Below the pieces are notes generated by a model. That model had not been told where the DNA came from and made no database searches. It saw nothing but the letters and a program-made list of their open reading frames with translations. This document shows, in pieces, positions 32,560 through 44,389 of a stretch of 64,000 bases of DNA. This DNA is from Phascolarctos cinereus. Its lineage: Eukaryota > Chordata > Mammalia > Diprotodontia > Phascolarctidae. Positions within the stretch are counted from its first letter, which is position 1, and each line of letters starts with the position of its first letter. The stretch covers positions 12,358,001 to 12,422,000 of the forward strand of contig NW_018344008.1 in the NCBI RefSeq assembly GCF_002099425.1, in the 5' to 3' direction. The translations under genes and the position numbers were made by a program.

Positions 32560-34005
32560 TTTGTTCATTCATTTATTCATCAAATTTATCCAAAAGCTAC
32601 TATATGTAGAAAGCAGGTTGGTAGAAGTTAGGTTTAGACCAATATGTATGTGTGTGTATACATATATACACACGTACATAGACACAAATGTGTGTATAAA
32701 ATTTGTATGTATATAAATTTAATACAGAAATATGTGAAGTAATTTTCGGGGTGTCAGAATCCAGTAGCAACTGATGATTGAAATCAGAAAAGGCTTTTTG
32801 TAGGACGTTAACACTTGAGGTGAATTTTTAAGTAAGCTAAATAAATAGTCTAAAACAAATTCTAGGTGTGGGGAATAGCCTATGCAAAGACATGGAAACA
32901 GGAAATTGAATGTCATTAATGAGGAATAGGATAAAGGATAGTTTTGTTGGAATATGGAATGCGTAAAGAAGAGTAAAACATAGTAAACTTGCAAAACTAG
33001 ACTGGACCTAGATTGTGAAGGGCTTTAGATGCTAGAGATAATTGCATTTACTTCTAGGGGTAATAGAGAGTAGAACTGTGGTACAGGAATATCAATCTAG
33101 CAGCTGTGTGGAAGATAGAATAGAGTGGGGAAAGACTGAAGGCAGGAACACCATTTACTAGGCTATGGTTTAGGTGTAAGGTAATAAGAACTTGAGCTAG
33201 AGTGATGGTCATATGAGAAGAGAGAAGGGGTTAGAGGCCAGAGATATTCTAGAGGTGTAATTGACAAGAGTTGGCAACTGAGTGGATATGAGGCATGATG
33301 GAAAAGGAAGACTTGATAATGATGTATGGTTGTGAACCTGGAAGGATGGTGCTCCTTGACACAAATAAGGAAGTTAGAAAGGGTAGCTATTTTAGGGAAA
33401 AATAATGACATCTATATTGGAAATGCTGTGTTTGAGATGCCTAAATGACATCCAGTTGGAAATGTCTAATCATGGAGACATAAGAGCTAGATATATCCAT
33501 CTAAGAGTATATTCAAAGAAAGGACAATTGAACACAGAAGGGTTGATGAGTGGAAGGGAGAAAGAAGAAGAAGAGGATCCAGTGGGAAGCTTACAATGAA
33601 AAAAGGACCTGAGGCATGGCCAGGAAGGTGGGAGGGGAAAAAAATGTCATGGAAGCAATGTCATCACAATCTGGATTGGAGACAGTATCCAGGAAGTGGG
33701 CTTGATTAAGTCTCAGAGGCTGTAAAGTGGTCAGGAGAAAGAACTGAGAAAAGCCTGGAGAAAAGATTGAAATTGGCAATTAAGATCCCATAAATAACTT
33801 ACAAGAACAAGCGATGTAGTCACATGGCAAAGTACTGGGAAGTAACTTAGATGAGAAGAGTGGAAGTTGAGGGAATGCATATAGATTACCTTTTTTCCTC
33901 CAGCCGTGAAAGAGAGGAGAGCTATAGGAGGTTAGCTTGAGTGGATGATAGTGACAGGTGAAGAATTTTTTTTTTTAGCATAATGTACCTTTTACAGGTC
34001 TTCTA
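32560..34005 (-). mobile_element. L2 LINE, long reversed copy
   Basis: Continuous reversed L2 from near the 3' end (TTTATCCAAAAGCTACTATA at about 32585) through AGGCTTTTTGTAGGACG (about 32790), GTGAAGGGCTTTAGATGC (about 33015), TTTGAGATGCCTAAATGAC (about 33430) and GGAAATGTCTAATCATGG (about 33460) to the upstream RT region. A short TA/GT-rich tract (32640-32715) interrupts it. At about 1.4 kb it is one of the longest L2 copies here. Frames on both strands are remnants. Confidence 0.87.
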
Positions 34006-37000
34006 AAAGGGTGGTCACAGAACAAGAGGGATTTCCTTTAATCTCTGAGGGGTTTCAGATTTTAACAGAGGAAAATCTCTCATAGTATTTTTTGCTTTGA
34101 TGTTGAAGGAGTCTTGTGTGGAGGAAAAGCCAAGCAATGAAATACAGAGACACAAACATGGAGAACCATCGACTGTGAGCTGATGAATGGGGAGAAGCGG
34201 GGCGAGGCACAAAGAGGCGAATTGCAGTTTGGAACCAGAGCAGCATCTCATCTGGCATTTATATGCTGAATTCTGCCATTGATTGACTGAGTACCTTAAG
34301 ACATTCATCATCACTCCACAGTGACAGAAGAAAGCACTTAAAGAACCAGGTACAGAATCCCAGAACTGACCAGTGACTATCTAAGGTACAGTAATGGAAC
34401 TGTGGTGAGACTGTCTGGGCATTTTTTTCTTCTATGCTTTCCTGAGGGGAGGAGAGCCTCTAACCTATTATTTACTTTACTCACCCTCTTGCTTTTCCCA
34501 CTCCCTAACGAAGAACTGGGTGGAGGGCAAACCAGCTATGTTTATTCCCTCCACTTGTTCATCAGACTATGTCCATTTTTGAAACTATTTCAGTAAACAT
34601 ATTGTTTAAGTGTTTTCTCAGTATGTGTGTGATGATGTATCAAAACCCAGATAACCATTTGAATTTGGATCATTTCTGCTTACCTGATAACCAAGGGAAG
34701 ACAGAACTCCACGAAGAAGTCTTGGAGTTTTATAAACTCAGAGTTGTTGGTACATACTGGCTAGAGGCTCAAATTGTATTGATAATTTAATTGATAATAC
34801 AGTATGTAAGAAGGAAGAAAAGAATGCTATTCAGGGACAGATTACTCCTGAGACTCAAGCTATTAAGCAGTCTCAGGTTTCAAGTAGGCAAAATGTGTAT
34901 AATATTGGTAGGGCCATTTTTTATGCACGTGCCAGGAGTCTTAGAAAGAAGCTTTTCCTCTGAGTGGTCCCTGAGATGAATGAAAGTCATGCCCTTGAAA
35001 AAGGGGAGTGAAAATGAGTTTTGAAAGCGCACTTAGCAGTTCCATTGGTGCAATAGAAGAATCACAGCAAAGCCTGCCTTGCTCACGAGTGTTAATAGTT
35101 GCTTATATGTGGGAGCTTGTCTGGGGTGAACAATTTTTATTCTCTTTCTCCCTAAAAATCCCCCTTTTTCTTTTATATCTATCTATCTAATCTCTAGGAT
35201 TACCAAAGCATTAGTGGAAATACTCTTACTTTCATAGGTACTTAATTGGTCATATGCTAAAGTGGATTAGTGCATATGATGAATGCTTAAATAGCTAGTT
35301 AATGTTTAATGCTTGAGGCTACTTTATTGGTTCTTTAAATACTTTATTTATCAACCATTTGCAAATTTGAATGCTGTACTTGTGATATGTATTGTCCTAT
35401 CATGCGTATCAACCTTCATCAGGGTCTTCTGATACTAGTTTAAATGTAGTGACATAATGAGAATGTTGAAAGAAATATAAGTCAGGGAAATATAAGATAA
35501 TTCACGTGAAAGTTGGACCAAGACAGACCACTACAGATGTGCTCTGTGAATTGCCAGATCCATTCAGTTTAGATTGGAGGAAATAGGACCAGAAATTGGG
35601 GAGCTACTAAAATCTCAAGAGGGAAAATTTGGAGACCTCGAAATCATTGGAAATCTTTACTAAATGTAAATTCCACAAATTATGTTTAATAAAATGGATA
35701 GCAAGAATTATAAAAAAAATCTCAAATGACTTTGTAAAAGAGATGGGCATGCAAAGACTGGAATTTTAAGAAACTGTTTTTGAATTTGATATGACTCCAA
35801 ATTGAAGACCAATTATACCAAAATAGAGTAATTTTTTAAAAAAGCTCATATTTTCTGTAACTATCATAAATAAGCACATCTGCAAACAGTATTTGAAAGA
35901 AAATACAAAAACGTTTCAAGACTTGCATCTCTGTAAGATGTATGTTAGTTGCTGTCACAATAAGAACCTTAGGAAGAGAGGTGACACTATCAAATAATAC
36001 TCCTAAAGACTGCTGTAAAAACCCATAATGACAGAAGCAGTTTGAGAGAACTATTGAAAATGTGTGGAAAGGCATTGAAAGATTATAGCAATAGCTAGCT
36101 GGTACATCCTATAGAAAACCTGAATGCTGGATTGCTCAATTATTAGAGGAAATAAATAAACAAAAAATGCAGAAAAGAATCTAGAAGAGGAAAAGATACT
36201 AACAATCTTAGATTCCTGTTACCAGGTATTGAAAATTAATCGAGAGGTTAAAGTCATACAAAGAGTCAAAGTGGTACAAAAAAGAATTTAAGTAATTCAT
36301 TTGCTATGAAGGTAATTTATTATAGAAGTTTGAGAAATAAAGAAATCAGAGGGTAGAGAGAACCTTTGAAGAAGGACGGAGAAAATTTCTGGCTGCCTAT
36401 ATGGTTGAAATAAATGTAATGCAATGAAAATGTAAACCAGGTCAAAAAAGGCACAGAAATCTTTATTATGCACCATTAGTATAAAGAACAGAAAATTATA
36501 GCAAGGGAAGTGACTGAAATGCTAGCTTCTCCACAAAGCTGGAAAGGGGGTGAGGCCAGTTAAGATCCATAATTACTGGCTTAAAAACTTCATATGTATT
36601 TCTCAAATATGAGAACCCTGGAGACCGCCAAACATAGGCCAACTGTGTGGTTATATACTTTATACAAAATATTCACAGCTTGCATCACTAAGAAAGTCTA
36701 TAAACACCTCAATCCTTTAGAATTCCCTTCAAGGTTCAATTTAAGTGCTACCTTCTGCAAGGGATTTAGAAAGTATCTGATAACAGAAATACAACATTGT
36801 ATATATCAAATATAACTGATATTTGTTATCACTGGAGTTGATCTATGAAATAACCTGGGTACAAGAACTCAAGCATCAATATGTCAGCAAAGAAACATCA
36901 AAGAAATGATTAAGTCAAACAGATTTGTTCATAGAAACAGGAAATTTTGATAATACTATACAATCAGATCATTACTTCTGGAAAGTACAAAAAGTTCATT

Positions 37001-37210
37001 CTTAAAGGAGAGCAGATTTATTTATTAATAAAGCTTTCTCAAGGAATTGATAGAATAAATGCCACATATCACTGCAGGGTGCAAAAATTTAAACTTACTG
37101 AATACCTAGAAAGACAGGCTTAGTCAATATTACACAGCAGAGGCTCTCTTTTCAACATAATTGACCATTTCCCAATTTTCTGTACTGTGAATACAAGCCT
37201 CAAAATATCG
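34006..37210. other. Largest unassigned stretch, about 3.2 kb
   Basis: No gene is recognised. A weak retroviral-type primer-site resemblance is at 35110-35127, and a short plus-strand L2-like coding scrap is at about 36715-36770 (TTCAAGGTTCAATTTAAGTG; TACCTTCTGCAAGGGA). Short frames of 60-79 codons occur on both strands without family signatures. It may hold very old or unfamiliar elements. Confidence 0.45.
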
Positions 37211-37353
37211 CTTTTTTTTTTTTGGCTAGGCAATGGGGTTAAATAACTTGCCCAGGGTCACACAGCTAGCGTTAAGTGTCTGAGGCCAGTTTTGAACTTA
37301 GTTCCTCCTGACTCCAGGGCTGGTGCTCTATCCACTGTACCACCTAGCTGCCC
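37211..37353 (-). repeat. WSINE1-like SINE
   Basis: T-run, then GGCTAGGCAATGGGGTTAAA, then TTGCCCAGGGTCACACAGC, then GAGGCCAGTTTTGAAC and TCCACTGTACCACCTAGCTG. Confidence 0.92.
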
Positions 37354-37509
37354 CAGAACATTCTTGAGAATGCAACAAACTGCTGCATCTGGAGCGTCCT
37401 CACAGATAAAGCTATTATCCACAAATATCAACACAAAAAATGGATTTCCCCTACATTTTAGAAGAATATTTTAAATAGTTTTTAAATAGTGTATTATATT
37501 TCTGAGATA

Positions 37510-37529
37510 TACATACATACATACATACA

Positions 37530-37560
<31 letters not shown>

Positions 37561-37572
37561 CTATCTATCTAA
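37510..37572. repeat. (ACAT)n and (ATCT)n microsatellite
   Basis: About 12 ACAT units followed by about 4 ATCT units. Confidence 0.97.
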
Positions 37573-37744
37573 CTATACTTAAGGATGAGTTCTTTAGGTG
37601 TCCAGACAGCTGGCTATCAGTCTAGCATTCTTCATCAACTTGGTTTTCCTGTGGGGGTAGGTTGGTCAAACTCTTTTAAATGGTTAAGGCCAGAATTAGA
37701 TCTAATCAGTGCAATGTCGTTCAAAAAGGAGTGTCTGAAGGATC

Positions 37745-37990
37745 TTCCAAAAAGGCAACTATGTTGCACAATAGATAAGAGTGCTGGGCCATGGAGTCAG
37801 CAAGACCTGAGTTCAAATCTAGCCTCAGACACACACTAGCTGTGTGATCCTGGTCAAGTCACTTAACCTCTCTCTGCCTCAGTTTCCTCATCTGTAAAAT
37901 GGGGATAATAATAGTACCTACCTCCCAGGGCTGTTGTGAGGATCAGTTGAGATCATATTTGTAAAGCATTAGCACAGTGTCAAATGCTCA
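37745..37990 (+). repeat. MIR-like SINE with full right half
   Basis: AATAGATAAGAGTGCTGGGC, then CATGGAGTCAGCAAGACCTG, then TGCCTCAGTTTCCTCATCTG, then AATGGGGATAATAATAGTAC, CTGTTGTGAGGATCAGTTG and GTAAAGCATTAGCACAG. It is a head-to-tail MIR/THER1-type structure with little decay. Confidence 0.92.
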
Positions 37991-38094
37991 TTCCCTTCCC
38001 TTCCCTTTCTAACCCATTTGTCTCTATACTATGGATCTTCCATTACGATAATGAATACTTTTATTTAACAACATTCTCCATACTTTATGCATTG

Positions 38095-38545
38095 CTTTAA
38101 ATTAATGATCAAGTCAAGTCAATAATCATTTAATGAGTACCAAGTAAGTAAATGCTAAGCACTGGAGATACAAAGAAAAGCAAAAGACATTTCCTGCTCT
38201 TAAGGAGCTGATGGAGGAGACATGCAAACAACTGTGTACGAACAAGAGATGTACAGGTTAAATTGGAGATGATAAAGAGAAGACATTAATGTTAAAGGGA
38301 ATGGGGGAAAGGCTTTTTTGTAGAAGGTGAGAATTTAGCTGAGAGTTCTAGGAAGCCAGAAAATGTGGGAGACAGAGGTGAGCAGGGAGAGAGTGTGTAG
38401 ACAGGGAAAATGCCTTGAGTTGGGAAATGGAGTTTCTAGAACAGGAAGGAAGTCAGTGCCACTGGATCACTGTGTATGTGGCAAGAAGGAGTGTAAGGAC
38501 TAAGAAGACTGGAAAGATAGGATCAAAAGTTTATCTCTGTGGTTA
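38095..38545 (-). mobile_element. L2 LINE 3' portion
   Basis: TAATCATTTAATGAGTACCA, then GCACTGGAGATACAAAGAAA, then TTAAGGAGCTGATGGAGGAG, then GGAGATGATAAAGAGAAGAC, then GAGTTCTAGGAAGCCAG and GCCACTGGATCACTGTGTA: reversed L2 3' UTR and the end of ORF2. Confidence 0.9.
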
Positions 38546-38929
38546 TATCTTTCAAGGAATCATGAAGGATTTCAGCATTTTCATTGAAGGTGCCTCCTTA
38601 AAAGAGAGCCTAATGGAATTTTGCTTTACCAGATCAAATTCTTTTTCATAGTATATTAACAGTAAGCATGGTGAGATTCTTGTATTCTCTGCATCTTTCA
38701 GTTAATTTTGCATTGTCAAAAATGTGGTCTACTCTGAAACATCATCTTTAAAGACCTTCTTGTTCCATTCTAATAACTTCATTAAAGATAAATTTGATTA
38801 CATATGTAGATTATCTTCATAAAATTTTATATAAATGGGAAAGTAAGCATGTGTGTCAGTAGTTGCCAATGCTCTTTTGATTGTCTTTTTTATTAGGCTA
38901 GCAATAAGGTCTATTTTCCCCCCATGACT
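38546..38929. other. Unassigned; may be an extension of the RTE copy
   Basis: No motif can be read with confidence. The right half (about 38860-38930) may belong to the RTE element that follows. Confidence 0.4.
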
Positions 38930-39469
38930 TTATCTTTTCCTCCTTCAGTTACCTTGAGAATCCATCCCTCCCTGCACTAGTCCAGATGATTTTCCCATCT
39001 GTTTTTCCCCCCACTGTCATTTCTACTTCTTTCATTTGCACGTCCAGAACTGTGATGTTATAGTCCAAATGTAGTGGCTCTATATGGTGAAAAGGTTTTA
39101 TTTAAACACCTTTTGAAGATTTTTTTTTTTACATTTTATCTGTTTGTTTCTTGTCCTAGTTTCATCCATAGATACCAGTGGGATGACTTTACTTAGCTGG
39201 GTCTCTAGTTGAGCTTTCTTTAAGCTTGTTTTCTCTCCACTGGTGTTTTATTAGGCAACACTTCTCATAATCTTCCACCATCCTTCTCCAAAAGATTTTG
39301 CAAACAAATTTATATTCTAAACCAGTGTTGCTGTTGGCTGCCATATCTTGCTACTTGGCAAGTAAGTCAGGTGTTTGCTGACAAAGGAAGTTTTGAGGAT
39401 CTTTTGGTCTCTTCATTATGGCAATTGATTTACAGTAGTTAAACTTCTTTATGAAGAAAGGGCTGCTTA

Positions 39470-39470
<1 letters not shown>
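38930..39470 (-). mobile_element. RTE-clade LINE fragment
   Basis: Reversed, it encodes KFNYCKSIAIMKRPKDPQNF, then TGLEYKFVCKIFWRRMVED and KHQWRENKLKESSTRDPAK. It aligns along its length with the copy at 53106-53700 (shared nucleotide runs GGCAAGTAAGTCA, GTGTTTGCTGAC, GCAATTGATTTA). It represents the stretch between endonuclease and RT. Confidence 0.82.

Positions 39471-39525
<55 letters not shown>
39471..39525. repeat. (GT)n dinucleotide microsatellite
   Basis: About 27 uninterrupted GT units, immediately next to the RTE fragment. Confidence 0.98.
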
Positions 39526-39526
<1 letters not shown>

Positions 39527-39884
39527 CTGAAGAGAATTTACTTACTAGCTAATTTCCTGGAAATGAGCCTATTCAAACTTAGGTAGGCTGGTCCTTGCAC
39601 AACAGGCATACAGTTCATCACCAGTCTCATACTTGAACCTATCTAGCTTGGTAAGACTTATCAGAATTGTCAGAATTTTCGCTATATTTCCATAGCTTAC
39701 AGTGACCTACAATTACCTCCATGTCTTGATGCATTATCAGAGTATTTATTATCTGAAAGCAGATAGCCAAAGGACCTGGAAATTTTTGTGGCATTATTTT
39801 ACAGTCACATAATTGAACTCAACATCTCTTATTATACCACATAATTTTGTTACACGATGATGCATTTTCCTGTGGACAAGAATA
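39526..39884. other. Unassigned sequence, about 360 bp
   Basis: No gene or named repeat is recognised. Confidence 0.5.
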
Positions 39885-40115
39885 GTTTACATTTATGTAG
39901 TGCTTACAATTTACAAAATTCTTTTTTACAACAATCCTAGGAAGTAGGTGGTGCAAGTGTTATTGCCTCCATTTTGGAAATGAGGAAACTGAGGCTTGGG
40001 GAGTTTAAATGATTGACCATGTTCACTCAGCTAGTAGGTAAGTGACAGACTTGGCACTTGAACTCATGTCTTTGACTTCAAATCCGGAGCTCTTTCCATT
40101 GTGCCAAATTGCCTC
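39885..40115 (-). repeat. MIR SINE, near complete
   Basis: TTTACATTTATGTAGTGCTTA, then TTTTGGAAATGAGGAAACTG, then AGGCTTGGGGAGTTTAAATG, then TTCCATTGTGCCAAATTGCC. Confidence 0.92.
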
Positions 40116-41059
40116 TGTAAATAAGGATTTAAAAAAAAGATGTTTATAGTAGTTTGAACAGCATTAGCTGGGTTTCCATAAGTTTGGCCTCATGTACATG
40201 CCAAACTAAAATCCAGAGCATACTGGTTTTACTTTTTTAACCTGATGAAATTCCTAGTTCTCCCTGATCTATTCTCTTAACTCCAATTCCTCTTTTGATA
40301 ATGCTGATTTTTATCTGCCCGGAGTAGCATTCTTTTTGACCTACTGTTGTAGCCTTAACACTTAAACCAAGGCTCAAGAACCTTGAGCTACTGTTTTTAT
40401 GTTTTACTAATGTTTAGCGAAGGCTTCCAAATTCATTTCCCATTTTCCTGGTGGGGGAAAAAGTCCTGTGCCAAAAGCATTCCATGATGGATACTAAACT
40501 AAGTCAGGTAGCAGCTGTCCAATCTAAACTTCAGTGGATAATTAGTTGATTCAGAATCCAAAAGAAACAGGTAATTGTGATTCATGAATCCATTGACAAG
40601 GCAGATATTTTACAACTTGCAGGCCTTTCTCTAATGAGAGAGACTATCTAGAGCTTTAAGCAGGAACACATTCACATTTAAGTATTGCTGTTTTCTTTGG
40701 GGATATTCTTGGCCAAAGATTTCATCTTGTAGCCTTCATTTTTTCTGGATGATTTTCAGGAACACTCCACAAGTAATATACTAATTTCACATAATGTAAA
40801 TGCCTCCTAATTAGTCCTAAAGGAATGGTTGTGCTCAGGAAGGGAAAGGCCTGCCTTAGGAGGTGCAGAATTGGAAGCACCTACTGTCTGGCATAGATAG
40901 CTAAGGACGACAGAAATATTACCCTTCCCTTACCACCCCCTTAAAGTTGGGGGTGTCCACTTTAGGAAACTGAGAGGAGGGAAAGTGTAAGATGAAAGAA
41001 GGGAAAAGGACTACTGCTTGGGGAGGATGCAACAATGATTACTGACAATAGAGGAAAAA
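40116..41059. other. Unassigned sequence, about 940 bp
   Basis: No gene or named repeat is recognised. Confidence 0.5.
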
Positions 41060-42780
41060 GTAGAGCTTCTGGATTCTTACTTATATCTGTTCTCTTTGCC
41101 AAGGAGAATGACCTCTGAATTTGAAATTATAGAACAAAAATCACTAACTGAGTTGATCCCCAAGATAAGTAAGGAAATGATAAGATACCTTGTACCTCTT
41201 AATTAATTTGAATCACCTGGCTAAGAGGAACTAAAATCCTTGGGTACTGAAAGAGTTGGTAGATGTCATTGCTAAAGCCACTGTCATTGACATTTAGAAG
41301 ATGGGAGGAGCAGAAGGGGTACCACAGAAGGGGAGAAGAGAAAATGCCCTAATTTTTTTTTTTTAAGAAAAGAGAACATAGTCTGCAAACTATAGGCCAT
41401 TGAGCTTATTTAAATTTCTGGGGGATTTCTAGAGCAGCTAATTAAAAGGAGAGTTAATAAACATCTAGAAAAGGAAAGAGTGATCACAAAAGGTGCATAT
41501 GGCTTCAATACAGACAGCTTATGGCAAACTAATCTGTTTCCCTTTTTTTGGCAGGGTTACTCATTTTACAGGTCAGGAAGATACTCTTTCTATAGTTTAC
41601 CTAGATTTTAGCAGAACATTTTAACAAAATCTCTCACACCAGTCTTCTAGGCAAGATGGAGAAATGTGGGCTAGACAACACATTTAAGTATATTCAGAAT
41701 TGCTTGAAGACCTTAACCCAAAGAGTAGTAATTAATGTGTCCAGGTCAGGTTGGAAGAAGGTCCCTAGATTTGTGACGTTCAACATTTTTATCAGGTATG
41801 AATGATGGCTTAAATAGTATGCTTATCAACATTTCAGATTACACACATCCAGAAGAGAAGTTGCACGAAAGAGCCAAGATCCAAGATGACAAATTAGAAT
41901 GCTGGTGTAAATCTAAAAAGACAGAACATAGGGATAATGTCAAGATTTACACTTAGCTTCTAAAATTAGCCTTTACAAGTAAAAGTTGGGGGTCATATGG
42001 GTTAGACAGCAGTTCATGTAAAATAGAACTGGAAGTGTTAGTTGCTTGCAAAACCAGTATGAACTTATAGCATGAAGGATACTGATAAGCTGGAAAGGAA
42101 TCTAACTGGTTTGGACCTCAAGACTGATTGATGAAATCGGGAGGGCATAACTTGAAAAAGAGAAGGCTTCAGAGAAACATAATGGTTGTCTTCAAGTATT
42201 TGAAAGGTAGTCATGTTGGGGAGACAGAATGAGGAGTCATAGATAGAAGCTGCAGAAAGACAAATTTAGGTTTGTTGTAAATTTTAAAAACAGCAGCTAG
42301 GTGGTGCAGTGGATAGAGCTCTGGGCCTGGAGTCAGGACAACCTGAGTTCAAATCCAGCCTCAAAACACTAGCTGTGTGACTCTGGGCAAGTCATTCGAC
42401 CCTGTTTGCCTCAGTTACCTCCTGTGTAAAACAAGCTGAAAAAAAAATGGCAAACCACTCTAATATCTTTGCCAAGAAAACCCCAAATGGGGTAATGAAG
42501 AGTCAACCACAACTGAAAAAAAGACTGAATAACAACAATAACAAAGTTTAAAAAACACCCCAAACTTCGTGCCAATTAAAGGTATACAAAAGTGGAATGG
42601 GCTGCCTCCTGAGATGGCAGCTTCACCTAAAATAGAACTCTTCAAGTGGAGTCTGGATAACCACTTGTCAGGTGGAGTGGAGTGGAGAGGAGAGTCTTTG
42701 GTGCAGGTTATATGCAGATGAGGTGGCCCCTGAGTATGCTTGAACTCTGAGGTTTCATGATTCCGAGAAAGCCTTTTAGA
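41060..42780 (+). mobile_element. CR1/L3 LINE, long copy with a SINE insert
   Basis: L3 landmarks in order: CTATAGGCCATTGAGC, TATAGTTTACCTAGATTTTAG (motif A region), AATGTGGGCTAGACAACAC, CCCAAAGAGTAGTAATTAAT, TTTATCAGGTATGAATGATG, then TTGTCTTCAAGTATTTGAAAG (about 42187) and, after the SINE, GTGGAATGGGCTGCCTCC and GGATAACCACTTGTCAGG. At about 1.5 kb without the SINE, it is one of the two longest L3 copies here. It is dead. Confidence 0.9.
42293..42543 (+). repeat. MAR1-like SINE inserted in L3, with TSDs
   Basis: CAGCTAGGTGGTGCAGTGGA head, TTCAAATCCAGCCTCAAAAC, GGCAAACCACTCTAATATC, CCAAGAAAACCCCAAATGG, GAGTCAACCACAACTG, then an (AAC)n-rich tail. The flanks AAATTTTAAAAACA (42279-42292) and AAGTTTAAAAAACA (42544-42557) form the target duplication. 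It carries the long tail block shared with 22455, 26410 and 56234. Confidence 0.9.
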
Positions 42781-42837
42781 AGCTGTTTTATGTTTACCGC
42801 TAATAGCACTAACAAGAAGTTTCTGTAACAACAACAA

Positions 42838-43055
42838 CAACAATAGCTAGCATTTATATAACACTTTAAGATTAGCTAAGTGCTTTATAAATGTTATCTC
42901 CTGTGATCCTCACACAACTCTGTGAAGTAGGTGCTATTCTTTTTATTTTTCAGATGAGGAAACTGATACTGAGAAAGGTTATGCAAGGTCACCAACTCAC
43001 CTTTGTGACTTCAAGTCCAACTGTTTTATCTATTGTGCCATGTGGCTGCCCCTAA
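42838..43055 (-). repeat. MIR SINE, near complete
   Basis: AATAGCTAGCATTTATATAAC, then CTAAGTGCTTTATAAATG, then TTCAGATGAGGAAACTGATA, then TCTATTGTGCCATGTGGCTG. Confidence 0.93.
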
Positions 43056-43647
43056 AGCACCTACTATGTGGCAGACACTGTGCTGGGGATATGACAAAAA
43101 CCAAAATGTTCTACAGGGGGAACACTTAACAGCTTTTTTACTTCTACCCAGTTGGGTTTTGATGCTCAAGTTCTTTCATCTTGTAAGATACTTGATTTTA
43201 AAAAGTGATTTTTAACACTTTCCTTGCCTCATTCGTAGCACTCCTTTTCTTCCCAAATGTACTTTTGCTAAAGCCTCCTTTTGCTCCCTTCCCAAAGCCC
43301 TTCCTTTGGTTACTTTTCCAAATGTCATTTTGTTTATTTAAGCAAAGGAGTTCCCAAATTTCCCCTTTTCCTCCATTTGATTTCTTTGATTTCCTGTGTC
43401 CACTTATGTTGATTGCTGCTCATCTTTCTATTCCTGTCCCCCCAAATCCCCTGATTATTCATCTAAAGTCATGTAACAACTTCCTGATTGCTTAGGTCAA
43501 ACTCTCTTGACAATTCTATGTCCCACAAATATTGTCACGAAAATACCAAAAAATGCATTTCCAAATGATAGCCACAGTGAAGTTTTTGGGATTTTGAGTT
43601 TCCTTCCTGGACTGGGCAGCTGTTCAGTAAAAGAGTATACCTGGGAC
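43056..43647. other. Unassigned sequence, about 590 bp
   Basis: C/T-rich. The 96-codon frames at 43205-43495 and 43507-43797 are hydrophobic and Pro-rich with no family signature. The second overlaps a MIR3 and looks like chance. Confidence 0.5.
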
Positions 43648-43852
43648 ACAGCCCCATGTAGTGGAAAGACTATTGAACTTAGTCAAAAGACCTGGGCTAA
43701 CACTCTGCCACTTACAAGCTATGGGGATGTTGGGGCAGGCCACGTCATCTCTCTGGTCCTCTCTCTGGTTTCCTTATCTGCAAAAAGAAGGTGTTAAACT
43801 CAGGCATCTATCTCTGAGGTCCCTTCCAGCATTCTGGGATAATGATAAGTGA
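43648..43852 (+). repeat. MIR3-type SINE
   Basis: ATGTAGTGGAAAGACTATTG, then AAAAGACCTGGGCTAACAC, then TTTCCTTATCTGCAAAAAG and GAGGTCCCTTCCAGCATTC. Confidence 0.9.
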
Positions 43853-44314
43853 TAGCAGGCAGATATGGGCCCAACTCACAGCTGCCTAGTCTATGAGTTA
43901 GGTTAGCTTCATGTGTCCCAGTGCTCTGAAGTGAATATCTGTGTAAAATGGAATGTGCAGTATCAGAGGGCCATCACATTTTTTTTTTCCGCTGCCCACA
44001 TCCCCAGTGTCAATGTTCCCATTAAATGCAACTAATTCAAAAGCCTACAGGAGGCATATACAGCTCTCAAACCTATTATCTCTGCTTAACTCTTTTCATC
44101 TTTTTTTAAAGCTGCCCTTCTGGAATAAATTATAAATTGTCTAAAACTAATTTTCTCAGTGAACTGTTTATGGTTTTTTAAAGAGAAGCTTCTGGGAAGA
44201 GGCAGAAAGAAGGTTTAATAAATAGAGAAGCTGTGAGGTTTCCAAAACACATAAGTAAAATTAAGAGACTATGTGTAGCTGAAGATATCAGCAAAATAGA
44301 TATAAGGCAAAATA
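43853..44314. other. Unassigned sequence, about 460 bp
   Basis: No gene or named repeat is recognised. Confidence 0.5.
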
Positions 44315-44380
44315 TATCATAGGATCATAGAATTTTAGATTTGGAAAGGACCTCAGGAGCCATCTATCTATTTTAAGCTG
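44315..44380 (-). repeat. MIR3-type SINE scrap
   Basis: ATAGGATCATAGAATTTTAG, then GGAAAGGACCTCAGGAGCC, truncated after about 65 bp. Confidence 0.8.
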
Positions 44381-44389
44381 TACCACCCA

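Noticed and set aside
37510-37572. CRISPR-like array or other spaced repeat
   Set aside because: It is a plain tetranucleotide microsatellite with no spacers.
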